This document shows positions 6,364-12,964 of a stretch of DNA of 13,328 nt, one piece after another. The translations under genes and the position numbers were made by a program. Source of the stretch: VBCK01 sp035939615 (GTDB taxonomy: Bacteria > Pseudomonadota > Gammaproteobacteria > Burkholderiales > Burkholderiaceae_F); contig DASZFP010000091.1 in NCBI GenBank assembly GCA_035939615.1, positions 1-13,328 of the forward strand, read 5' to 3'. The notes under the pieces are model-generated. The model saw only the letters and a list, made by a program, of their open reading frames with translations, made no database searches and had not been told where the DNA came from. The number at the start of each line of letters is the position of its first letter. Position 1 is the first letter of the stretch.

Positions 6364-8250
6364 ATGTCTGACGTCCTTGAGCGCGTTGAAGCTCTAATTG
6401 GAGCTCCGGCCGCGGCGCCGCAGGACCTGGCGCGCGCGCTCGCCGAACTGGGCCGCGTCCTGGACCCGGAGCAGTCCGCACCGACGCCGGACACGGCGCA
6501 GCTCTTCGTGCGTGCGCTCGAGCTGGTCGCCCGACTGAAGATCGAATCGCAGGATCCGGCGCTGGCCGAGTGCCTGCTGTCGATCGCGAAGTACGCGTAC
6601 GTGGCCGGCCATCCGCTCAAGGGCCTGGCGCCTTCGCAGCGCGCGGTCGAATTGCTGCGTGGACTGGGGTCGCGCGCCCTGCTGCGCAAGGCCCTGTCGT
6701 TTCGCGGCACGCTGCTGGCCGACACCGGCAATCTGCCGGGGGCGATCGAGGACTATGCGGAGGCGCTGGAAATCGCGGTCGAATTGCACGATCCGATTGC
6801 GGAGGCGGCAGTCTGCAACAACCTGGGCGTCGCACTGATCTACGCGGCCCAATATGGAGACTCCATTGCCTGCCTGGAGCGCGTCGTGGCGCTGAGCGAG
6901 GGCCGAGCGCAGCTGCAGAGGCTGCGCTCGTCCGCCCTGGGCAACATCGCGCTCGCCTGCCTGCACGTGGAGGACTTCAACCGGGGCCTGCGCGCCGCCA
7001 AGGAGGCCGTCGAGCTGCAGGACGATCCCCTCAGCGCCAGCGCACGCCTCTCGCGCGTGCTGGCCGAGACGCATTACACGCGCCTGTTGCTGGAAGTCGA
7101 CGCTCCCCAGGCGGCCCGGCAACGCTGCGAGATCGCCAAGCGGATCGCGCACGAATCGGGCTTGGAGCGGGCCGAGCTGTACGCCGGGATGGCCGAGGGA
7201 CTGTGCGAAGTGCACTCGGGCATGATCGACGTGGGCCTGTCGCGCCTCGCCAAGCTGCTCGAGCGGGCCCGCGTGCTGAAGGGCTCGCTGCGCGACGTGC
7301 TGATCGCGATGGTCAAGGCCAACGAGCTGGCCGGCCGCACCGATGTGGCGCTGGTGTACCTGCGCGAGCTGATGATGCACACCAAGGAGCTGCAGCAGAG
7401 CAACGCGTTGCTGCATCATCGGCTGCACCTGGAGCAGCTGGAGCAGAAGCAGAAACAGCAGCCGGGCCCGACGCCCGACACGCTGATGGCGCAGCGCGAG
7501 GTCAAGCTGCGCGGCCAGCTGGTCGAACAGGTCGCCCACCAGGAGCTGATGAAGTCGCGCATCGAGATGCTCGAGCGGCTGGCCGTGACCGCCGAGCTGC
7601 GCGACGACACCACCGGCGAGCATTCCTACCGGGTCGGCAAGCTCGCCTCGCTGCTGGCCCAGGAGTTCGGCTGCGACGACGACACCGTGTTCATGATCGA
7701 CCTGGCTGCGCGGCTGCACGATATCGGCAAGATCGGGATCCCGGACGGCATTCTGCTGAAGGCGGAGCGGCTGAACGAGGCCGAGATGAAGCTGATGCAG
7801 ACGCACGCGATGATCGGCTCGGAGATCCTGGCGCAGAGCAACGTGCCGCACATGAAAATGGCCGAAGAGATCGCCCGCTTTCACCACGAGCACTGGAGCG
7901 GCGCCGGCTACCCGTTCGGCATCGGCGAGAGCGCCATTCCGCTGGCGGCGCGCATCACGGCGCTGGCCGACGTGTTCGACGCGCTCACGCACCGGCGCCC
8001 GTACAAGGAAGCCTGGTCGGTCGAGGCGGCGCTGGACGAGATCGCCAAGCTCAAAGGCGTGCAGTTCGATCCGCAGTTGACGGACCTGTTTTTAGCGCTG
8101 GTGCCGCGCCTGGTGCGCGAGGTTGGCGACCTGGACGAGTTCCTGGGGCAGGCGGCGCGCGAGTCGCGCTTCATCCAGGCGCGCCGCAAGATCGCCGAGA
8201 CGCTCAAACTCTTCAACGGCAACGGCTCGACCGCACAGCGGCCCTACTGA
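6364..8250 (+). CDS. TPR-domain HD-GYP c-di-GMP phosphodiesterase 1
   Basis: A soluble 628-residue protein with no membrane segment or signal peptide. Residues about 60-340 are tandem helical pairs of TPR type, clearest at 108-140 (LLADTGNLPGAIEDYAEALEIA), 146-178 and 189-220. A Gln/Glu-rich, probably coiled-coil linker covers about 343-410. The C-terminal HD-GYP domain keeps all expected metal ligands: His420, His452-Asp453 in HDIGK, His481, His507-His508 and Asp536, with DALTHRRPYK after it. It is therefore probably an active enzyme cleaving cyclic-di-GMP. The GYP motif reads HHEHWSGAGYP, with Ser where Asp is usual. The ATG at 6364 aligns exactly with the paralogue's start but lacks a Shine-Dalgarno. 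It is divergent from peptide gene 1. TPR arrays bind peptides or proteins, so a heptapeptide receptor is plausible but unproven. Confidence 0.9.
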   Translation: MSDVLERVEALIGAPAAAPQDLARALAELGRVLDPEQSAPTPDTAQLFVRALELVARLKIESQDPALAECLLSIAKYAYVAGHPLKGLAPSQRAVELLRGLGSRALLRKALSFRGTLLADTGNLPGAIEDYAEALEIAVELHDPIAEAAVCNNLGVALIYAAQYGDSIACLERVVALSEGRAQLQRLRSSALGNIALACLHVEDFNRGLRAAKEAVELQDDPLSASARLSRVLAETHYTRLLLEVDAPQAARQRCEIAKRIAHESGLERAELYAGMAEGLCEVHSGMIDVGLSRLAKLLERARVLKGSLRDVLIAMVKANELAGRTDVALVYLRELMMHTKELQQSNALLHHRLHLEQLEQKQKQQPGPTPDTLMAQREVKLRGQLVEQVAHQELMKSRIEMLERLAVTAELRDDTTGEHSYRVGKLASLLAQEFGCDDDTVFMIDLAARLHDIGKIGIPDGILLKAERLNEAEMKLMQTHAMIGSEILAQSNVPHMKMAEEIARFHHEHWSGAGYPFGIGESAIPLAARITALADVFDALTHRRPYKEAWSVEAALDEIAKLKGVQFDPQLTDLFLALVPRLVREVGDLDEFLGQAARESRFIQARRKIAETLKLFNGNGSTAQRPY

Positions 8251-8642
8251 CTGGATCCCGCCTTTACCGCTCTGCGGACCTGCGCCACGTCCCGTTTGCA
8301 GGGCTCGTTGACCTGCCGGTCTGCGTCAAAGTACCGCGCTTTTTCCCGCGGTCGTCCAGGACAGTATGTCTCCGCCCGGCGGACAGCAGGCTATGCTCAA
8401 CTGGATTATCGGTTGCTGTGGTCGAGTGGGCCGCGCGCCGGGAGCGCCGGCGGCCCCCGCGATCGGGCCACCCGGTGTCGGGCTTAGCCGACGGAAGACT
8501 TCACGAAGACTGACGCGATGCGCTCGGCAGGGTCGGAAAACCTTGGCCCGAGCGCACCGACTGGGGGGGGATCACGATGGGGTTGGGTGTGCAGTCTCGA
8601 TGCGCGGTCGCTGCCACGCGATCGAATGACTGCGGCGTCGTG
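8251..8642. other. Intergenic region between HD-GYP gene 1 and peptide gene 2
   Basis: A 392-base stretch with no gene I can support. A TATGCT sequence (8392-8397), also found in the module 1 spacer, is the only promoter-like word, without a -35 partner. From 8520 it carries the module's downstream block: a strong hairpin (8520-8555), an 8-base G-run (8563-8570) and GCTGCCAC (8610-8617). I saw no c-di-GMP riboswitch pattern. Confidence 0.4.
8520..8555 (-). ncRNA. Conserved hairpin downstream of peptide gene 2
   Basis: Perfect 8-bp arms GCGCTCGG (8520-8527) and CCGAGCGC (8548-8555) enclose a second 6-base stem with one wobble or mismatch and a 6-base loop containing TTTTCC on the minus strand. 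It sits 88 bases past the peptide stop. The hairpin of module 1 has the same two-stem layout and distance with different stem bases. The function is unknown, and the transcribed strand is not certain. Confidence 0.45.
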
Positions 8643-8798
8643 TTACCCCAGAATGACCGATCCGGAACCGCCGCCGACCAGCGCCAGTTGAAGGCAGTTG
8701 AGTTCCGTGATCGAGTCTTCCGCTTGCGTCGTGGCCAGGGCTTGCCGCTCGGCGGTTTCGCCTTCGGTGACGGTGACGACTGCGCTGAATTGGTTCAT
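8643..8798 (-). CDS. Double-glycine peptide precursor 2 (putative signal SGSVILG)
   Basis: A 51-residue paralogue of the product at 6050-6199. The N-terminal 18 residues differ strongly, but the end is conserved: ITELNCLQLALVGGG followed by SGSVILG. The leader again fits the double-glycine consensus (Leu -12, Asn -11, Gln -8, Leu -7, Val -4, Gly -2, Gly -1), with cleavage expected after residue 44. The two tails share SGxV and differ at the other positions, as expected for two signals of different specificity. The shared Ser is AGC in gene 1 and TCC here, so it is kept at protein level. GGAG lies six bases before the ATG. The divergent neighbour is the second TPR/HD-GYP gene, and the C39 exporter gene follows on the same strand 2 kb to the right. 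No modification enzyme is in view. Confidence 0.8.
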   Translation of the reverse strand: MNQFSAVVTVTEGETAERQALATTQAEDSITELNCLQLALVGGGSGSVILG

Positions 8799-8935
8799 TG
8801 TGTGCTCCGGCCCGTTGAGTTGTCTGGTTTGCTCGCGCTCGCTGCGAGTTGGATGCATGCTGGCGCAATCGGATTGAACATTCAATTCCTTATTCCCGTA
8901 TCACGCCACCCCGTTCAACGATTAGACTACCACTG
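8799..8935. promoter_or_regulatory. Divergent control region of module 2
   Basis: A 137-base region between peptide gene 2 and HD-GYP gene 2. TGTGCTCCGGCCCGTT (8801-8816) repeats the peptide leader of module 1 with a single change and includes the GGAG site (complement at 8805-8808). ATCGGATTGAACAT (8868-8881) resembles the module 1 element; its TTGAAC (8874-8879) is a fair -35 with GTATCA 18 bases on as a poor -10, pointing at the HD-GYP gene. The rest of the spacer is not conserved. Confidence 0.45.
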
Positions 8936-10819
8936 ATGGTAGACGCGCTGGAACAAATCGAAGCTCTGATCGATTCGCGATCGATCGCGCCGGAGGTTCT
9001 CGAGCGCACGCTCGAGGCGGTCGCGCGGGTCCTGGACCCGGAGCGGGTTGCGCCCACCGCGCACACCGCACGCGTATTCGCCAGGACTCTCGAGCTGATC
9101 GCCGTTTTGAAGCCCGAGTCCGAGAGTCTGGCGCTGGCCGAATGCCTGCTGTCGATCGCCAAGTACGCGTACGTGTCCAGCCACGCACTCAAAGGTCTTG
9201 CGGCGGCGGAGCGCGCGGTCGAGTTGATCCGTCGCCTCGGAACCCGGGCGCTGCTGCGCAAGACGCTGACGATTCGCGGCGTACTGCTGGCCGACACCGG
9301 CAACCTGCCGATGGCGATCGAGGCATACGCCGAAGCGCTCGAGATCGCCGTCGAGTTGAATGATGCGTTCGCGGAAGCGGCCGTGTGCAACAACCTCGGG
9401 GCCGCGTTGATCTACGCGGCGCAGTACGAGGACGCGATCGCCTGCCTGGAGCGAGTCAAGACCCTGACCGAGGGCCATGAATTCCTGCGGGCTGCGCGCG
9501 AGGCCGCGCTTAACAACATCGCGCTCGCGTGCCTGCACCTGGAGGACTACGGCCGTGGACTGCGGGCGGCCAAGGAGGCCGTGGAGCTGGATGCCAAGCC
9601 GGCCACCGCGAACGCCCGGCTCACACGGGTTCTGGGCGAAACCCATTACACGCGCCTCTTGCTGGAAGTCGACGCACCACAGGCCGCCAAGCAGCGCTGC
9701 GAGATCGCCAAGCGGATCGCGCACGAGTCGGGCCTGGAGCGCGCCGAGCTGTACGCCGGCATGGCCGAGGGATTGTGCGAGGTGCACTCCGGCATGCTGG
9801 ACGTGGGCCTGTCGCGCCTGTCCAAGCTGCTCGAGCGCGCCCGCGTGCTCAAGGGTTCGCTGCGGGATGTGCTGATCGCGATGGTCAAGGCCAACGAGGT
9901 TGCCGGCCGCACCGATGTGGCGCTGGTGTACCTGCGCGAGCTCATGATGCACACGAAGGACGTCCAGCAGGAAAACGCGCTGCTGCACCATCGTCTGCAC
10001 TTGGAGCAGCTGGAGCAGAAGCAGAAACTGCAGCCGGGGCCTTCGCCCGACACGCTGATGGCGCAGCGCGAAGTCAGGCTGCGCGGCCGGCTGGTCGAAC
10101 AGGTCGCGCACCAGGAGCTGATGAAGTCCCGCATCGAGATGCTGGAGCGGCTGGCCGTGACGGCCGAGCTGCGCGACGACACCACCGGCGAGCATTCGTA
10201 CCGGGTCGGCAAGCTCGCCTCGCTGCTGGCCCAGGAGTTCGGCTGCGACGACGACACGGTGTTCATGATCGACCTGGCCGCGCGGCTGCACGACATCGGC
10301 AAGATCGGGATCCCGGACGGCATCCTGCTGAAGGCGGACCGGCTGAACGAGGTCGAGATGAAGCTGATGCAGACTCACGCGATGATCGGCTCGGAGATCC
10401 TGGCGCAGAGCAACGTGCCGCACATGAAGATGGCCGAGGAGATCGCCCGCTTTCACCACGAGCACTGGGGCGGCACCGGCTACCCGTTCGGCATCGGCGA
10501 GAGCGCCATTCCGCTCGCGGCGCGCATCACCGCGCTGGCCGACGTGTTCGATGCGCTCACGCACCGCCGCCCGTACAAGGAACCCTGGTCGATCGACGCC
10601 GCCCTGGACGAGATCGCGCGCCTGAAGGGCCGGCAGTTCGATCCGGAACTGACGGACCTGTTCCTGGCGCTGGTGCCGCGCCTGGTGCGTGAAGTGGGCG
10701 ACTTGGACGCGTTCCTGGGGCAGGCGGCGCGCGAGTCGCGCTTCATCCAGGCGCGCCGCAAGATCGCCGAGACGCTCAAACACTTCAACGTTAGCAGCCC
10801 GGCTGCGCCGGGCAACTGA
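8936..10819 (+). CDS. TPR-domain HD-GYP c-di-GMP phosphodiesterase 2
   Basis: A 627-residue paralogue of the product at 6364-8250, collinear without gaps up to the last dozen residues. By my hand count residues 1-235 are about 68% identical and residues 236-614 about 94%. The catalytic set is the same (His420, His452-Asp453, His481, His507-His508, Asp536), so phosphodiesterase activity is expected. The GYP motif is HHEHWGGTGYP, with Gly at the usual Asp position. TPR-like helices fill about 60-340, and a coiled-coil linker joins them to the enzyme domain. The ATG at 8936 was chosen because it aligns with gene 1; a longer reading from 8849 adds 29 unmatched residues. It converges with the exporter gene, 44 bases from stop to stop. 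Divergence concentrated in the sensor half suggests separate ligand specificity with a common output (inference). Confidence 0.9.
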   Translation: MVDALEQIEALIDSRSIAPEVLERTLEAVARVLDPERVAPTAHTARVFARTLELIAVLKPESESLALAECLLSIAKYAYVSSHALKGLAAAERAVELIRRLGTRALLRKTLTIRGVLLADTGNLPMAIEAYAEALEIAVELNDAFAEAAVCNNLGAALIYAAQYEDAIACLERVKTLTEGHEFLRAAREAALNNIALACLHLEDYGRGLRAAKEAVELDAKPATANARLTRVLGETHYTRLLLEVDAPQAAKQRCEIAKRIAHESGLERAELYAGMAEGLCEVHSGMLDVGLSRLSKLLERARVLKGSLRDVLIAMVKANEVAGRTDVALVYLRELMMHTKDVQQENALLHHRLHLEQLEQKQKLQPGPSPDTLMAQREVRLRGRLVEQVAHQELMKSRIEMLERLAVTAELRDDTTGEHSYRVGKLASLLAQEFGCDDDTVFMIDLAARLHDIGKIGIPDGILLKADRLNEVEMKLMQTHAMIGSEILAQSNVPHMKMAEEIARFHHEHWGGTGYPFGIGESAIPLAARITALADVFDALTHRRPYKEPWSIDAALDEIARLKGRQFDPELTDLFLALVPRLVREVGDLDAFLGQAARESRFIQARRKIAETLKHFNVSSPAAPGN

Positions 10820-10863
10820 CACCGCCGATAGCGCAGCAGAGGGGGGAGCGACGGCTGCGGCGT

Positions 10864-12954
10864 TCAGCCGGTTGCTGTCAGCAGCGCCTGCGGCGCCTGG
10901 CCGACCTGGATCACCCGGTCCACGTTGCGCACCGTCTCGGGCCGGTGGCTGACGATCACCAGGCCCACTCCGAGGCGCCTGAGCCGCTCGGTGATCTCGC
11001 GCTCGCGCGCCAGGTCGAGCTGATCGAAGGCTTCGTCCAGGAACACGATGTGGGGCTTGCGGTACAGCGCGCGCGCCAGCAGCACGCGCTGCTTCTGGCC
11101 GCCCGACAGCGCCATGCCCAGGCTGCCGACGATCGTGTTGTACTGCATCGGCATCGCCAGGATTTCGTCGTCGATGCCGGCGATGGCGGCGGCGGCGCGC
11201 ACCAGGTTCGGGTGGTACTGCGGGTCGAAGAAGCTGATGTTGTCCTCCAGCGTCCCGACGAACAGCTGGTCGTCCTGCATCACCACGCCCAGCCGGCCCC
11301 GGTAGGCCGAGCGGTCCCAGTCGCGCAGGTCGCGCCCGTTGGCCTCCAGCACCCCCTCGGTGCGGTCCAGCAGGCCGACCAGCACCTTGACCAGCGTCGT
11401 CTTGCCGCTGCCCGAGGGACCGACGATCGCGACCGTCTCGCCCGGCCGCGCCGAAAAATCGATGTTGCGGAAGGCGAAGCCCTCCACGCCGTAGGCGAAC
11501 CCCAGTCCGCGGGCGCGGATGTGCAGCGCCGTGTCGGGCGCATGCCCCCCGGCCGCCGGCACCGGCTCGGGCTCGGACAGCGCGATGTCGGCGATGCGCT
11601 CGGCGTGCAGGTCCAGCATCCGGAAATCGATCGCCTTGTCGACCAGGTTGTTCACGCGCGTCAAAAACAGCAGCTTGAACGACAGAAAGCCGAACAGCAT
11701 CCCGACCGAGAAGCGCCCGTCCATGACGAGCACCGTGCCCAGCCAGATCACGGTGACGTTTTCCAGGCCGAAGATCAGGCCGTTGGCGGCTCGGTGCAGG
11801 ATCCCCAGGTTCTGCACCAGCACGCCGGCGTTGACCTGTTCGACCACCAGGTTCTGGTAGGCGGCGCGGCGCGCCGACTCGCGCAGGTTCAGCTTGATCG
11901 CCATCATCCCGCGCAGCGTCTCGATGAAGTGGGTGCCGGAGCGGCCCTCGTGCACCAGCTGCTCGTCCAGCGCCCGGCGCTGCGGGCCGTAGAACACCCA
12001 GCGCGCCAGGCCGTACAGCACCGCCGCGGTCAGCACGATGGCCGCCAGCAGCTGGCTGTACCACAGCATCACGATCACGGTCAGCACCACCATGGCGCCG
12101 TCGATCACCGACTCCAGGAACGTCACCGTGAGCGTGCGCTGGATGGCATCGACGCTGCGGAAGCGCGACACGATGTCGCCGATGTGGCGCTTTTCGAACC
12201 AGGCGAGCGGCAGCCGCAAGAGCTGCCCGAACAGCGCATCGAGCAGCCGCACGTTCAGCGTTGTTGACAGGTAAACCCCCAGCCAGCTCCGCACCGCAGT
12301 GGTGGCCACCTGCATCAGCACCAGCAGCCCGAAGCCCAGCCCCAGCAGCGTCAGCAGGTCCTCGTCGCGGCCGACCACCACGCGGTCGACCACGATCTGC
12401 ACGAAAAAGGGCGAGGAGATCGCGAACACCTCCAGCACCAGCGACAGCAGGATCACCTGCGTGATGCTGCCGTGCAGACCGCGCAGGCTCCCCATCAGCT
12501 GCCAGGCGGTGATTCTCTCGCGCTCGTCGGTGGGGGCGAATCCGACGCTCGGCATCAGCTCGGCCGCCACGCCCGTGTAGTGGCGCGAGGCTTCCGTCAG
12601 CACCAGCACGCGCTTGCCGCGCGCCGGGTCGTGCACCGTGATCCGGTTGGGCTCCACGCGCGTGAGCACCACGAAGTGGTTCATGTCCCAGTGCAGGATC
12701 GCCGGCAGCCGCAGCCGGCCCAGGCCCTCCAGCGGCGCCTGCACCCCGCGCATCGACATCTTCATGGTGGTGGCGATGGCGGCGATGTGCTGCAGTGTGA
12801 CGCCCTTCATCGACGGCGAAAGGCGCATCCGCATGGCCGACAGGTCGGTGCGGAACCCGTGGTAGCCCGCGATCATCGCCACGCAGGCGATGCCGCACTC
12901 GGGCGCCTCGCTCTGCAGGATCAGGGGGACGCGCCGCCGGAATGGATTCAGCAT
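10864..12954 (-). CDS. C39-peptidase ABC exporter for double-glycine peptides
   Basis: A 696-residue inner-membrane exporter of the peptidase-containing class (CvaB, RaxB, ComA). The N-terminal C39 domain (about 1-140) has the complete catalytic set: Gln14, Cys20 in QSEAPECG, His93 in MNHFVVL and Asp109 in VHDPARG. It should therefore cleave after double-glycine leaders, unlike HlyB-type proteins that have lost the Cys. Transmembrane helices cover about 160-440. The ATPase domain has Walker A GPSGSGKTT (Lys518), signature LSGGQ (616-620), Walker B VFLDEAFDQLD (Asp640, Glu641) and SHRPETV. Length is normal for the family. It follows the HlyD-type gene by 10 bases in one operon and is the natural exporter for the two precursors at 6050-6199 and 8643-8798; no other double-glycine substrate is in view. 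Confidence 0.93.
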   Translation of the reverse strand: MLNPFRRRVPLILQSEAPECGIACVAMIAGYHGFRTDLSAMRMRLSPSMKGVTLQHIAAIATTMKMSMRGVQAPLEGLGRLRLPAILHWDMNHFVVLTRVEPNRITVHDPARGKRVLVLTEASRHYTGVAAELMPSVGFAPTDERERITAWQLMGSLRGLHGSITQVILLSLVLEVFAISSPFFVQIVVDRVVVGRDEDLLTLLGLGFGLLVLMQVATTAVRSWLGVYLSTTLNVRLLDALFGQLLRLPLAWFEKRHIGDIVSRFRSVDAIQRTLTVTFLESVIDGAMVVLTVIVMLWYSQLLAAIVLTAAVLYGLARWVFYGPQRRALDEQLVHEGRSGTHFIETLRGMMAIKLNLRESARRAAYQNLVVEQVNAGVLVQNLGILHRAANGLIFGLENVTVIWLGTVLVMDGRFSVGMLFGFLSFKLLFLTRVNNLVDKAIDFRMLDLHAERIADIALSEPEPVPAAGGHAPDTALHIRARGLGFAYGVEGFAFRNIDFSARPGETVAIVGPSGSGKTTLVKVLVGLLDRTEGVLEANGRDLRDWDRSAYRGRLGVVMQDDQLFVGTLEDNISFFDPQYHPNLVRAAAAIAGIDDEILAMPMQYNTIVGSLGMALSGGQKQRVLLARALYRKPHIVFLDEAFDQLDLAREREITERLRRLGVGLVIVSHRPETVRNVDRVIQVGQAPQALLTATG

Positions 12955-12964
12955 GGCGGATCGA

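Larger units (their letters stand above)
5930..10799. repeat. Tandem duplication of a 2.57-kb peptide/HD-GYP module
   Basis: Copy 1 runs from about 5930 to 8215 and copy 2 from about 8520 to 10790. The offset is 2572 bases in the HD-GYP genes and 2593-2599 in the peptide genes. Order and orientation are identical: hairpin, G-run, minus-strand peptide gene, short divergent spacer, plus-strand TPR/HD-GYP gene. Nucleotide identity is highest in the HD-GYP part, for example an unbroken match of nearly 60 bases starting at about 7628 and 10200. Confidence 0.85.

Noticed and set aside
8563..8570. Eight-base G-run as a phase-variable tract
   Set aside because: It does not lie inside a gene I can support, and the equivalent run in module 1 is short (six bases). 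Slippage would matter only if the plus-strand leader frame is translated.
8251..8642. c-di-GMP riboswitch upstream of the second module
   Set aside because: The conserved GEMM-type blocks are not recognisable; only the module hairpin and G-run are seen.
8927..12898. A minus-strand frame open for 1323 codons across HD-GYP gene 2 and the exporter
   Set aside because: It is antisense to one well-supported gene and out of frame with another. Its residues are Arg/Ala/Gly/Gln/His-rich without domains, typical of shadow frames in GC-rich DNA.
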